This document shows positions 38,901 to 49,165 of a stretch of DNA of 64,000 nucleotides, in pieces; within the stretch, counting starts at the first letter, position 1, and each line of letters begins with the position of its first letter. The stretch lies in NCBI GenBank assembly GCA_032158295.1, contig CM063243.1:5154948-5218947 (forward strand). The letters are read 5' to 3'. Both the position numbers and the translations under genes were made by a program. The notes beneath the pieces were generated by a model. It saw only the letters and a program-made list of their open reading frames with translations, was not told the origin of the DNA and did no database searches. Origin of the DNA: Pycnopodia helianthoides. Lineage: Eukaryota > Echinodermata > Asteroidea > Forcipulatida > Asteriidae.

Positions 38901-40173
38901 TTGAGGGGTAGTGGAGCTAGATCGGCCAGGCCTTGCGAAATGCTTCCCTTGTAAATTGTCCCATTATCAAGATCCGCAACCAGCACAAAAGCATCTAGTA
39001 ATGTTTGTTTACATCTCATTAAAGTTACATGTTATTCGTTATGAACTAAAAGAGACACTTTTGATTGAACACGATTGAACATGTTACCAAGCAATTTGAA
39101 AGCTTAGTCCACCCGATTGGTTTCATTTGACATTAAATCGTATATCCATGGAATTGTCATAAGGTAAATTCTACAGGCATTGGGTAGGTAACAAACTCTG
39201 ATGCGTTCGAAATGAGCACTGCAGTTCCACAACAGCCATTTTTTGCCCCAGCGAAAAAAACAACAACTGTGTGACAATTGGATATTTTTGTGTTTTTCTC
39301 CTTAGTGAATACCTTAAACTGCTTGCCAGTTAATGGCCAAGTGTGACATGGCCCTATAAAAAACGCATCAATCAAAATCATCGAATTATTATTTTGAAAT
39401 GCACTTTACAATTCGAGCTTGAAAACCAGAAAATTCATCTGCACCAAGGATATAACAAACTTGGAAGTTGATTGTCGTACTTATACTTCGCGTTTGATAA
39501 TAGTTAACTAAAATTCACAAACAATACCCGGTATCAAAGGGGGGGGGAAATAGGCCTATGTATAACAATGATTTAATTAGCTTGAGAGATAACACCGCGC
39601 CATTACACAGAGAGAATAGTTTTGGTAGTGTAGCATGGAAAAAGTCGCCTGCATTTGAGCGCAACTTTAAGCACACGCCCCCGCCCCCCCCCAAAAAAAA
39701 ATAAAGAAAAGAAAAAAAACCCAAACAACAAACATATTTAGCGTCCCTGCTCGCTTCCTTTTTAGAGGCCGCCTACCTTTTATTATTATGTTTTTTAAAG
39801 GATACATTTCAACAAACTCTGACGATTTTTTTTCTAAAACAAATAATTATTTTTAGACTTCTTGTAAGCTCACCAAAAAAACACACACAAAGAAAACAGC
39901 TGGTAACATTTTGAAAAAAAAAGCCTGGCCGGTTGACTTGAAAAATGTGTCGGGCGTCCATTTAAAACAAAAGAGAAAAAATGGCCCTCATCCTTCTCTT
40001 TTTCAAAAAGGTAGGACGCTAAACATATTTTTATTTTTATTTTGCCTTATAATTATGCACATCTGTTATGCGTTAAAATATAAAGATCGAAACCTACCTG
40101 CATCAACCCATCTGACTTGCGTGACAAAAAGGCCAACCAGGATCCAAAATAACATTCTCTTTTTATGTTCCAT
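29703..40173 (-). CDS. YWTD-propeller/EGF/CCP single-pass receptor, copy A (intact)
   Basis: Ten coding exons (40098-40173, 38758-38994, 35534-35696, 34154-34281, 33549-33809, 32288-32395, 31780-31968, 31500-31607, 30382-30475, 29703-29901) total 1563 nt, giving 520 residues plus stop, with every splice phase consistent. Order: signal peptide 1-25; six-bladed YWTD propeller about 26-288; EGF-like 289-324; CCP/sushi 325-387; EGF-like 388-423; transmembrane helix about 429-452; tail of about 66 residues. The tail has PPPAY (487-491), a PPxY site of the kind bound by WW domains such as NEDD4 ligases, and YATV (505-508), a YxxV endocytic or phosphotyrosine-type motif. The propeller recalls LDLR/LRP proteins, but LDLR-A repeats and a preceding EGF are absent. 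Ligand unknown; a cell-surface receptor or adhesion role is inferred. Confidence 0.88.
30382..30475 (-). CDS. Copy A exon: transmembrane helix
   Basis: 94 nt, phase 1 to 2. [20 protein letters not shown] followed by [12 protein letters not shown]: one hydrophobic span with Gly-rich start and a basic stop-transfer. Donor CAGAG|GTTTGT. Confidence 0.88.
30986..31172. mobile_element. MITE with internal 17-bp perfect hairpin
   Basis: Termini GGCAGCAGACTTACCAGGTC and, read inward from the right, GGCAGCAGATATACCAGGTC. Inside, AGACCTTTTCGCAAATA (31055-31071) and TATTTGCGAAAAGGTCT (31127-31143) are perfect reverse complements. It sits in the copy A transmembrane-EGF intron and was not seen in copy B. 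Confidence 0.75.
31500..31607 (-). CDS. Copy A exon: second EGF-like domain
   Basis: 108 nt, symmetric phase 1. [14 protein letters not shown] followed by [14 protein letters not shown]. Donor CTTG|GTAAAG. It corresponds to the two identical EGF exons in copy B but is diverged from them. Confidence 0.87.
31780..31968 (-). CDS. Copy A exon: CCP/sushi domain
   Basis: 189 nt, symmetric phase 1. Four cysteines with [20 protein letters not shown] and [15 protein letters not shown], the usual sushi pattern (GxxxxxxC, then C-x-W spacing). Donor CTAG|GTAGGG. Confidence 0.87.
32288..32395 (-). CDS. Copy A exon: first EGF-like domain
   Basis: 108 nt, symmetric phase 1. [14 protein letters not shown] followed by a [11 protein letters not shown] block: six cysteines in EGF spacing with no calcium-binding signature. 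Donor TTTG|GTAAGA. Confidence 0.88.
33549..33809 (-). CDS. Copy A exon: propeller blades 5-6
   Basis: 261 nt, phase 1 to 1. [20 protein letters not shown] is blade 5 and [18 protein letters not shown] blade 6; closes at GIHIYEG. The donor is the weaker GAAG|GTTTGT, conserved in copy B. Confidence 0.87.
34154..34281 (-). CDS. Copy A exon: propeller blade 4
   Basis: 128 nt, phase 2 to 1. Encodes [20 protein letters not shown] and ends NGLAIDHRG, the usual LAID motif before the next blade. Donor CGAG|GTACAT. Confidence 0.87.
34780..35057. mobile_element. Dispersed element, first of two direct copies
   Basis: TTTAAACAGTTACTTGAGCG, the block TTAGATTTTTCGTTATCATC and GGCGGCGCGCTTTAATGTGA recur in the same order at 36230-36505. 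Absent from the matching copy B intron. Probably a non-autonomous relative or end fragment of the THAP-bearing element nearby. Confidence 0.65.
35534..35696 (-). CDS. Copy A exon: propeller blade 3
   Basis: 163 nt, phase 1 to 2. Encodes [20 protein letters not shown] and [12 protein letters not shown]. Acceptor follows a T-rich tract ending TTAACAG; donor TATGG|GTAAGT. Confidence 0.88.
35810..36260. repeat. Degenerate repeats rich in CAACGTTGT-type palindromes
   Basis: Many spaced copies of ACGTTGT/CAACGT motifs. The same tract occurs in copy B at 54270-54860, and further pieces lie at 37850-37990. Confidence 0.55.
36230..36505. mobile_element. Dispersed element, second copy, next to the THAP-like frame
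   Basis: Same blocks as 34780-35057 (CGGCGGCGCGCTTTAATG, TGTGGGAGTTAG, AAGTAAACAA). It directly precedes the THAP-like open frame at 36608 and may be its 5' region. Confidence 0.6.
36608..36841 (+). pseudogene. THAP-like zinc-finger relic of a transposon
   Basis: The frame from ATG 36608 begins [14 protein letters not shown] and later has [10 protein letters not shown]. This is the C-x4-C ... C-x2-H-F skeleton of a THAP domain, which starts with Met at the very N-terminus as here. The spacing between the Cys pair and the C-x-x-H is about 29 residues, shorter than usual, and no AVPTIF box or transposase follows. Likely a decayed P-element-like transposon inside a copy A intron. Confidence 0.45.
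37054..37184. mobile_element. TTAA-flanked MITE, internally deleted copy
   Basis: 131 bp between TTAA at 37050-37053 and 37185-37188, with the same termini as the 386-bp family (AGGAACATTACAGAATCGGT). The middle 250 bp are missing. Confidence 0.85.
37478..37590. repeat. Degenerate 18-20 bp tandem repeat
   Basis: GTTTTCAATCTCGCCTTAC units repeated about five times. Related units in inverse orientation (AAGGCGAGATTGAAAACCTA) lie near 37710-37740. Confidence 0.8.
38758..38994 (-). CDS. Copy A exon: propeller blades 1-2
   Basis: 237 nt, phase 1 to 1. Starts [20 protein letters not shown] (blade 1) and contains MVYWTDAG and [11 protein letters not shown] (blade 2). Donor GATG|GTAGGT. Confidence 0.88.
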
Positions 40174-40184
40174 GATGATGCTAC
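40098..40184 (-). CDS. Copy A exon: signal peptide
   Basis: Acceptor TTTTGCCTCAG, donor GCAG|GTAGGT. ATG at 40173 begins [20 protein letters not shown], with a basic start, hydrophobic core and likely cleavage near VDA (23-25). It leaves one base of a codon. Copies B and C have matching exons. Confidence 0.85.
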
Positions 40185-40344
40185 CTGAGGCAAAACAATT
40201 TAACTGTAATTGTCTAGCGATTTTGAACAATCATGCCATAGTCTAACGCAAACCTCTGCAGTTTTTAAGCAGATCAGCTGAAACGATTTCAGATGTCCAA
40301 AAGTCAACCAACTGCGATATACCTTCCGTTGGAAGCATTACAAT

Positions 40345-40684
40345 TTTGTGTACAACAATGGTAAGGTTGAAAATATAAATGTTCACAAATTTGCACACAA
40401 CTAATACATGGTATGAAGATGATCATGGTGGAAAACTTCCCTTGAAATAGTTTTGCTTTAAATGCTATAGTTTTTAGGAAATGAGTTAAACAATTAGTCT
40501 TTAACACGGTGATAAAATCCGATGTTTGACAACAGTGAAAACATAAAAGAGGCATTTTTTTTCAAATATTTTCTCGATTGAGCTTAAACTTTCACATGTT
40601 TGTTTGTTATTTTATGTATGTGTTGGGTCACACACAGTGCAGATACTGGTCTTTGACAATTACCAATGTTGTACATGTGCTTTA
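40345..40684. mobile_element. MITE-like insertion specific to copy A
   Basis: Ends contain GTACAACAATGGTAAGG and TTACCAATGTTGTAC as an imperfect inverted repeat. Copy B at 57850-57880 has the flanks without the insert. The exact left boundary is unclear. Confidence 0.5.
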
Positions 40685-41077
40685 AAGAAAAGATGAAATT
40701 TTTATTTTTTTTGAATTTTTAATTTTTTCATTGTCAAAGGCGACACAAACAAATGAGTCCGGCCGGCAGTGGCTTACTATCCCAAAGTAAATTGCCAGAC
40801 ATTATCATGTATCTTTTACATGGGAAATTAATTGTAATTGCTCTTTAGGTAAATAGGCTTGCGTGCTTAGGCGAACGTGGCACAAAACCTGAAAGTGCCA
40901 CAAATGCGCGCGCACATGATGACGTAATGACTTACTGGTCGTGTTGCAACACTTTCCTCTCAAACGTTTCCACAATACAATCGGACTACTTGAGAGCTGG
41001 AAAATCAACTGAGCAGAAGTCTCCTCTAGAATAAGAACAAATATAAACGGAGAAAAAGAAGAAAAAAAGATACTTAC

Positions 41078-41220
41078 CAAGCTTGACTCTCAGCCGACAT
41101 CCAAATCTATCAAACTTACGCGATACACTAACTGATAATCTGTACTTCCTTGGTGCAACCACGTATTGGGCAAACCGTGGCAAACAGCAGCTGTAGTTCG
41201 TTAGACCGATCATGTGCTCT
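41078..41220 (-). other. Leader (5' UTR) exon of copy A
   Basis: Ends AAGCTTG|GTAAGTAT. The last 30 bases (TTTGGATGTCGGCTGAGAGT then CAAGCTTG) are shared with copy B at 58320-58350. Its own upstream limit is unknown. A frame starting MIGLTNY is open but does not enter the signal-peptide exon usefully. Confidence 0.5.
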
Positions 41221-41249
41221 CCAAGTCAGGTGACCTATAATGGGTGTCA

Positions 41250-42100
41250 AACATCAACAAATGAGGCGTCCATCAAAGGAAAGTGCCGTTGTTGTAAAGT
41301 ACGTGATGATTGTTTATTCGATTGAGGGTTTTATTGCTAACGAGATGAACAAATTCTCGGCACCAATCTGTCTTTTGTCTCTATGATAATTGTCGCCATA
41401 ATGTTTAAGGGTATTTGGATATGCCGATATGATCTTGTTTTTGAAGACTCAGATTAACGTTGTCCAAATATTTAGACAAACTCTCAGAAATGTTCTGGTA
41501 AAAGAAAGGAGTAGACTCAAAACATGTGTTTTCAACAGTTTTTAGAAAACTTCTTTTTATGATTAAAAATGACAGACTTATCTTTAATTTCTAAATGGCT
41601 TGTTTTTTCACCAAACTATCTCTTCATACGTAATTAAATCACGATAAATTGTGTATATATCTGTATAAATATTTGTTTTTTGTCTATCTTTTGTTTTTCC
41701 CGTAAATCATTGTAACTGTCATGTAATAGCAGTACTTTTCTTAGACTTCTTTTAATGTGGATTATTGTTGTACATTGTTTCACAATATTTTTATTACTTG
41801 CGAATAAATGAAGCTGTATAGATTCAAAGCAAGATATTTATTTTGAAATAAAGGTGAACTGAAAACTAAGCAACAAGCTAAGTAGTAATGCACTAGGTTA
41901 GACAAACAAAGAACTTGAATGTAGTTAATATTGTAAATAAGGAGAACATGGCTTTAGGGTGAGTAATACGAAAAAGGAATCAGATTGATTTATAAACCAG
42001 AATAAATGGGAAGGCGTGTTCACTAATTTATGATCTTATTGAAGAGAGGAAACTATAACAAATAATAAAGGTTATGAGTCACTGAGTGTGAATATTGAGT
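41250..42100. other. Spacer between duplication units
   Basis: AT-rich, no exon. Contains GAATAAATGAAGCTGTATAG near 41803, nearly the same as at 12227 (GAATAAATGAAGCTGTATGG). This suggests a shared dispersed repeat 3' end. Confidence 0.45.
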
Positions 42101-42297
42101 CGTTGGACCAAATTTAAATGAATACATGTACCTGGTAATATTTTGCTTTCATCGGTCCCAAGTCAACAACCGCATTTTTGTCTTTCTTCATAGGCCATCG
42201 CTCAGCATTGGTACTTATACGGTCTCGGAATGGGTCACAATTACCCTCAAAATCACCTCTATTGTTGATCATCTTTTCCACAGAATCAACATTATCT

Positions 42298-42417
42298 TCA
42301 CTGTAGCGTTCCAAGTCCGAATCCCGAGTAGAAAGCATGCTGGACGACGTGCCTTTGAGCTATCCTCGTTTTACCCGGTGGAGTTTTCTCCCACCATGTT
42401 TTCATGGAGGCTGCCAT
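42298..42417 (-). CDS. Possible short ORF of 39 residues (copy B)
   Basis: Same predicted peptide as 26770-26889, with a synonymous TCA/TCG difference. The overlapping MLSTRDSDLERYSEDNVDSV frame here lacks the GTAAGT-like donor and instead runs to a possible CAG|GTACAT. Confidence 0.25.
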   Translation of the reverse strand: MAASMKTWWEKTPPGKTRIAQRHVVQHAFYSGFGLGTLQ

Positions 42418-44854
42418 TTTGGAGTATTTCGTAAGTTCCCGGATGTTTAGTTGTCATAATTAGAAGGTCGTGACCTCTATTCTTATTGGTTAAGAGTTCC
42501 TCACCAGTTGATAACGTGTGTGTGTTGAGCTCATATTTTAGTCGTTATAGCAAGTCAGATGACTCGGTTGTAAGGTGATGTCGTGTGGGGTGGGGCTTGC
42601 CGTCCGTTTGCGTTGGACAGGCAGGTCCATTTCAGGAAATTAGAGTTAACAATGAAAATGATTTATGTTTTTTTCAAGGGACTAATGTATTTAAAAAACA
42701 ATAAAATAAACAACAACAACAACACCAAATTATTTTTTTTTCATATATTTAATTTCATATAATTCTGAGTAAACTTTTTACAAATGATGCTGTTTCGAAA
42801 CGAAAAAATTACAAACACTAACAAATGCAAAAAAAACAAAATAAAAAATTTGCTGGGCGTGAGATAATGTCGAGATCCCGACAAAAATTAAGTTTTAGTT
42901 TTTTAGTTAACTCATCATTATCAGATTGGTTTCGTGCAATACCTTAATATGAAAGCTAATTATACCTTTCTCGAATCTAAACAAAGTATTTTCACATTTA
43001 GATCTAAATTTGGGGTCAAATTGGCCCCCAAATCGGACCTAACATCGTAAATGTTGAAAGAAAAGCGTTGAAGTTCAACTCATTGTTCTTACTCAGTAAA
43101 TCCACAAGGGTTATCTCTCCTAACTTGCAGACAGTGGAGAGAGTTCGGACAAGTCTTAGCTAATAATCGGTAAGCCTTCCCTACCCCATTTATTGCACTG
43201 AAGGCCAAAACACTCATTCCTAATCCATGCAAGCATATAGTGCGGCCCCTCAAAAGTAGACAGAGACTTAAATGTATAAGTTCCCTAAATGTGCGGTATC
43301 CCATATCTTCACGTGAACCCAACCCTGTACCTAAATGTATCCCGATTGATGGTCCAAGTTCCCTAAATGTACGGTATCCCATATCTTCACGTGAACCCAA
43401 CCCTGTACCTAAATGTAGCCCGATCGATGTAAGATACAAAATGTCGGCGACATTTAGGTACAGAGTTGGGATTACATATCAGAATTGGGGTTACACTTTA
43501 GTTATGGGCTACATTAAGGTCATGGCTACCTTTAGGCCACGGACTGAATTTATAGGTGCCACACATTGGTCTGTTAAAAGTGTTTAATGGCTGAACGTGT
43601 CAATAAGATTAGTGTTCCCCTTATTGTCAACTTGTGTTAACACGCCAAACTGTTGAGATTCTTTCGTAGCCGTTATTTTGTCTATCATTAAAGCAAAGTG
43701 ATAATTATGTGAAGAACAATGTTCCCCCTCCAAATATCAGCTCACATTTTGAGGGACAAAAATTTTGTCGTGTTTGTTATTATTGTTTGATCTAATTTTG
43801 ACACAACAATTTACACAATAAAAATTTTCAGTTAAAACTATTTCAGGTACATGTATTTTTCATTAGGTTATAATCTTGAATAAAAAATGTTAAAGCTTTA
43901 TCACATTTACAAATCCGGATATCAAATCAATAGCAAACGCAGCGCATGAAATAGTCGGCATATTCCACAACAAATATATATATACAATAAGCCAAACGAT
44001 AATAACCTAAAATGTTATTCTGTGTGTGATGCTATATAAATCTAATGTAAACCAGATTTAAACCAATCCGAATGCATTTATTTTCTCTACTGCGTGTTTT
44101 TATTTATTTATGTAATTTTCATCCGAACAATAATGTTTTTTTAAAACAACACTTGTTCAATCTGAACATTATGCATCGAGTTATATCATCTTTAAAGGAA
44201 CATAACATAATTGCTAACAAAACAGTTGCTGGCAGTGTAAGCACTTTATGTAATCCACCATATACATAAACTGACAAACCTGTAGAAGTTTGATATCGAT
44301 CGGCCATCTGGGTCACGAAAAAATATATAGTGAAAACCCGATTACACATTTGCATGAAATCATATAGGTTCAACAAATGAACAAAACGCTCACTGAGCGA
44401 TAAACTCAAATCGGAAAATTAGTTTATTCATTTCTCATAAAATATGGCATTTCAGACAGAAATATTTCAGGGGATGTTCTCTACTGTCATCATCATTAGA
44501 CCGTGTAAGTTTTATGTAAATCTGTCATCAAAAAGTATATTCTCATTTACAAGTTTTTTTCTTACCAATTCTGTAATGTTCCTTTAAAATAGAGTACAAT
44601 TTATACTCTGCGATAATAATTTTTGTATTTCATGCACGCGCTTTCTTTACGGGATAAACAAATAATTATTACAGTACTTTTTTTTATGGAAGACACCCGC
44701 CACAAGGCCAGGTGAAGGCTTAAAAAAACGTAAAAAGAAAAAGTAGGAAAAAGGGAGGACCGAGAAGATCACCTTTCTTTTAAACAGTGATAGTTTGCAA
44801 GCTTGCAAGGAAACGAGATACATTGACATTTCCTTCCTTTAATCCGGTGCGCAT
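42418..44854. other. Downstream of receptor copy B, no gene recognised
   Basis: Matches 26890-29702 in patches. A 75-bp two-copy repeat built on CGGTATCCCATATCTTCACG lies at about 43280-43425. It carries the MITE at 44196-44583. Confidence 0.45.
44196..44583. mobile_element. TTAA-flanked MITE, AGGAACATTACAGAAT family
   Basis: 388 bp between TTAA at 44192-44195 and 44584-44587. The left end is slightly mutated (AGGAACATAACATAAT). Unit A lacks it near 29400. Confidence 0.85.
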
Positions 44855-45041
44855 TCAAATTGGTTTGTTGAAGCTGTTGGTGGATTCTCCGCACACTTCA
44901 CTATAGAAGGCTTCTTGGTAGGTGTGGTGACAGCGAGGGTCGTATGCTGGAGGGGGGTCTGCCTGGCACTGGGTGTTAGTTTGTCCTCCGCAGATTGTCT
45001 GCACGTCTGGTACGTGAATCACCCTCTCGTTGGGTCTCCTC
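44855..45041 (-). CDS. Copy B exon: cytoplasmic tail
   Basis: 187 nt ending FNKPI and TGA at 44855-44857. Keeps ADPPPAYDP and a tyrosine motif (EAFYSEV). Other positions are more diverged from copy A than in the extracellular exons, and it is 12 nt shorter. Confidence 0.75.
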
Positions 45042-45523
45042 CTAGTAAAGCAAAAGAAAGAAAAACAACAAAGTAATACTTAAGGTATGAGTTTCGTATT
45101 TTGGTGCTCGATATGGGGGCACGGTGTACCTCCCTATTTTGTCTTCATTGTGTGCTTGGAATCTCAGGAAATCTTAAGAGGGATTTTATTTTTTATTTTT
45201 AGGGGGGCTGGAGGGTTACTTCTGTACTAGAGGAAAATAATGTGTTAAAGTACGGTAACACTGGGGGATACCCTCTGCCCCATATCGTGCATGGAATAGA
45301 GTTTCTGGGTACCAGTCACTCAACCTGGATTATTGAGCCCTCGGTTACCCTTGGCTGATAACTTTTAGTGATACGCTGATGTATTTAATTATTTACTGGA
45401 TTTAAATCATTCCGTTGTAACATATATTTTGTAATTTGTAGTATTATTATAAAAGTGTTATGATTGGGGATGGAGAGGGGAGTTGGCTGGCAAGATAAAT
45501 CTGACAGCCTCCTTAACACAAAC

Positions 45524-45620
45524 CTCTTAATGAAGATGAGGACGGCGAGCAGCACGACAACAACCAGCACGCCCGACCCGCCTGCCCCGCAAATGATGAG
45601 GGCGTTTGAATGTTCAGCCT
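45524..45620 (-). CDS. Copy B exon: transmembrane helix
   Basis: 97 nt, phase 1 to 2. EAEHSNALIICGAGGSGVLV followed by VVVLLAVLIFIKR. One codon longer than in copy A. Confidence 0.75.
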
Positions 45621-46589
45621 CTAAATAAAATAAAAATGAAGAAACCAAAACAATAAACCAAAAGAAGACGATTCATAAAGAGAAAAGTCAAAAATTGTGT
45701 TCGATTTTTAAGATAAAGCTCTTTTCACACGACGAAAAATTACCGATTTACCAATTACCAATTTACCAATGTCCCTTTCTATACAAATTTTTTATGAACA
45801 CTGTTTTTTTTTTCATTGTTGCCATCATGCATAGCTGATGTAGCGAGCTTTCACACAGGTAAAGTTAAAAACTAACAACCATTGAGCGATATCGTAGTGA
45901 ACACGTTACTGGTAACCGGCGAACAACTGATCAGCAAAACTTAGCAATATTGTTTGAGAAGATTTTACTAGGGGGACCTTGGACAGTCCAAACATTGTTG
46001 TATTTTCACAAAAGTGCCATTTGTAAAATTTCACAACCATGCTAAAATAAAGCAAGGGACCCCCTGCAAAATTGCTGTCGTGTTAAAATGGCTTTGGACT
46101 ATCGTGTCTTATGATTATCAAACTGCAATTATCAATTTTGACTGATATCCTTTTGCTCTTTCGATCTCTCACACTTGTTCTCACTTTGTTGTCCAATACC
46201 TTTTTCTCAAGCGTTCACGTTCCATGATCATTCAACGTTTCAAATTGTATGTGCCTCATTATTTGAACATTAAAATTCCAAGATATAGACCAATGAAGAA
46301 AACAAGGTTGATCAAAAACAGACATTTGACATGCGACATTTCGAAATTTATTCACTTTCCATTTTCAAACATATTTCCTTTGTTCACCTTTCCAGTCTTC
46401 CGGCCGGTTGAAAGAATGATTTCGTCTCCGACATAGTCATATGCTTTGATAGCGTTGGACGAAAACATCCTCGTTTTGCCGCTGAATAATTACCCCCAAA
46501 ACGGCTTAAACCTTCTCTTTTGCAAGTAATAAACCACACGGGACACTTACTGAGTAAATTTTAAATAATGAAGGGTTGAACAAAGAAAA

Positions 46590-46657
46590 TTTGACTTGAT
46601 ACTGCGACCTCTGGATTAACGTGCAGGCGCTCAACCAACTGAGCTATCTAGCCCCTA
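46590..46657 (-). mobile_element. tRNA-derived SINE head
   Basis: Minus strand reads GGGGCTAGATAGCTCAGTTG then GTTGAGCGCCTG: an A box with D-arm, followed by a decayed B-box region (GAGGTCGCAGTATCAAGTC). Related flanking sequence (TTGTCAATATCTTTGTTC) lies near 33990 and 52720. Not a functional tRNA gene. Confidence 0.55.
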
Positions 46658-47377
46658 CTGTTGACGGTCTTCTTATATTTGTCAATATCTTTGTTCAGTA
46701 TGCCAGTCAGAAGCCATTCGACCTGTGACTGCCGTGTAGCCAGGGATCGCACCCAAGTTTGCAATACAGCTTTTAACAATGCAGTACGAGTGACCGGTTT
46801 TTATACACTATCACTAATGGTGTCAGTCAACAACTGCCACTATGTAACTGATGCATGCGGGCAAATACAACTGCACAAATGGACACCAAGCATTCACAAC
46901 CTCTTTCGGACAGTCCAGAGATTGTATAACAACTCCCACGGTATATTCCCCTTGTACCTACTTGGCATCCCCATTGCTTCATTGACAACACTCATGCTTG
47001 ACTGAATAAAGGCAAATACATCAAAACCTATTGCTCCATTCTTGCAGTCAATTGCCTTCATGAACCATTCAAGTCTGTAATGGAATACATTCACTGATAT
47101 TAACAACTTGAATGACAGCTTCAAATACCCCAACTGCCCCTATGCTAAGGCTATAGCGCACAAGGCAATGGGAAAACCCCTGAGGGTCATTGACTTGCTC
47201 GAATGTTTTTGCTCGGCCTGGGTGAACTAACAAATCAAGGCCAAGTATGATTTGAAACTTTGCATGGTGGAAATACGATATGGAAAGGTTTGCGGTGACA
47301 GCCATGTAATAACTGTCTCTTATTGAGTTGGGGTGGTTCTGAAAAGAACCGTTGGTTACAACTCGACTCGTAACAGA
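46658..47377. other. Open frames without assignment in copy B intron
   Basis: Overlapping open frames on both strands (plus 46661-47005; minus 46894-47305). I recognise no domain. Local composition differs from the intron and copy A has nothing comparable here. Possibly a fragment of an unidentified element. Confidence 0.3.
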
Positions 47378-47940
47378 AGAGGTTAAAATTCAACCTGTGA
47401 AATGTAATAGAATGACTGAACCAAAGCTGAATAAGATGACTAAGATCATGTGTAAAATAGAAAAAACACGAAATTGTGTGCAATAAAAGCAAAAAAAAAC
47501 AACCCTAGTTTGATCAAATCAAGCAGAAACAATTTAAAGACATGCGGCAATATTTGTTGAAATTGAGCGGGAAACACAAGTCAAATAATTGAATAAGATA
47601 TGAACATAATGAAGATATGAACTAATGCGCTGTCCGACGTCACGACAAGCGTTAATACCTGCTATTGTGTGCGTACATTTGGACTAGGCGTCACGTCAGG
47701 AGCCGTCTATAAATTATGTGACCTTCGACATTTCTCCGAAACAAAAATCAGCAACATGGGCTACAGACCGTTCTTTTTGCGACGCTATCGATTTGCCAAT
47801 ATCACTATTAATATTGTGCACCAACACCAAAAAGTATACGCAAACAAATCTGTATGTCATTACAGGATTACATAAAATTTTAAACATGTCAGATTTTTAC
47901 CAACCCCGTTAAATGGATATGTTTGTGTTTGTTTATGCCT

Positions 47941-47970
47941 CTGACGAAGGTCCGGATTGGATCGAAAGCT
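47941..47970 (+). other. Hammerhead-like core in the duplicated unit (also 50178-50207)
   Basis: CTGACGAAGGTCCGGATTGG then ATCGAAAG: a CUGANGA box and a GAAA box separated by a possible 5-bp stem II (GGUCC with GGAUC). Such cores occur in Penelope-like retroelement ends. Stems I and III and the cleavage site were not established. Confidence 0.25.
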
Positions 47971-48361
47971 AAAGGCCATCTACCCTACTAATTTGATATG
48001 ATATAAATATTCAGTTGATAACCCGCTCTCTCCGCAGGTTCCTCTTGCCTATTCCTATACAACCTATTGTTAGTTGCATTATCTTGATACAGCTTGCCCT
48101 GTACTGCTACTCCAGGTGTTTTTTTTTATATTATTTTTGTTTTTTAGATCGACCTGTTCTTTTCCCAACAAATTCTCCACAGACTTGTTCTATAATTACC
48201 TCTTTTACATTTTTGTAAATACTTTTGTCTTGTTCCCTATTGTTAGCTGCATCATCCCCGATGCAGCTTGCCCTCTAGTCCTGCCTTTTCATGTTTTAAA
48301 TATATAAACGACAATCTGCAAATACTATACCAACAATGATGATTGTGTACAATAAGCTTAC

Positions 48362-48457
48362 CAAGGTGGCAAAGGTTTCCTCCGTAACCAGGAGCACAAT
48401 GGCAAGCCGAGGAAGTGCATGTTCCGCCATTCATACAAGGAGAGCTACCACAAAAAT
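48362..48457 (-). CDS. Copy B exon: EGF-like domain (duplicate 1)
   Basis: 96 nt, symmetric phase 1, acceptor CTCTTCTAG, donor CTTG|GTAAGC. Four codons shorter than the corresponding copy A exon. Confidence 0.72.
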
Positions 48458-49165
48458 CTAGAAGAGGGCAAACGATTAGAAAATGGATTGGATAGCGTCA
48501 GCTTCCTGATAACTTTGATAACTTAGTCAGTGCAATTTTCTTGTACCCTTGGGGGGGGGGGTCATCTCTTATAAATGAATTAGGCTTTGTAAATCTTATT
48601 CAGGGTTGAGATATGGACAAAATATGAAAATTCCTGAAAAATTGTTTGCAGGTCTGGGTTCCACTTATTCTAGACCGGGACCAGAGCTTACAATTCAGGA
48701 GAATTTGCAGATCATGTGTATCATTAGAAATACAAAGCTACAGGTTTTAACACATTTTGGACTGTTTTTCTTCCTTGCCAACTGCTCTAATTCTTGAGAA
48801 AGAAAAAAATTGAAGGCTCAAGGAGGTTTTGAGAAAATCCTGATATCAGGAAAAAATCTTGAGAATTATCAAACTCAGGGAGAGATAATTACTTAGTGTT
48901 ACCAATCGCATTGGCTTTCAATCTCTCATGTTAATGCCAGCCTCAATAGGGCGCCCTCGGCTAGAGGCCAAAAGAAGATTACTCCTAGGCCGATTCTGTG
49001 CGACGCGCGTAATCAGATGTGCGTTTTCCATTGTTACGCCATCTTTTTACCTCTAAGATGGCGGCGTGATGACGTCAATGAATAGATCTATTACAACTCA
49101 ACACCAAGTACCAATAATTTACAGTACATTTTTTACTACAAACAGTAAGTGTCAAAGTACCCCAC

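Larger units (their letters stand above)
26500..41250. repeat. Segmental duplication unit A
   Basis: Colinear with 42100-58340: a 39-codon open frame and its flanks, the region with ATGATGCTGTTTCGAAACGA, the tail exon, transmembrane, EGF, CCP and propeller exons, signal-peptide exon and the end of the leader exon occur in the same order and orientation. Differences are mostly insertions of mobile elements. Boundaries are approximate. Confidence 0.85.
47378..48920. repeat. 1.55-kb direct duplication inside copy B, member 1
   Basis: Near-identical to 49606-51163, with the same small landmarks (poly-G tract near 48550, EGF exon, TTGAGAATTATCAAACTCAG at the end). Differences are mostly homopolymer lengths. 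Confidence 0.85.

Noticed and set aside
12227..41830. Shared GAATAAATGAAGCTGTAT as a gene end for the 7TM-kinase or receptor gene
   Set aside because: It occurs at two unrelated places with similar context, which fits a dispersed repeat tail better than gene-specific polyadenylation.
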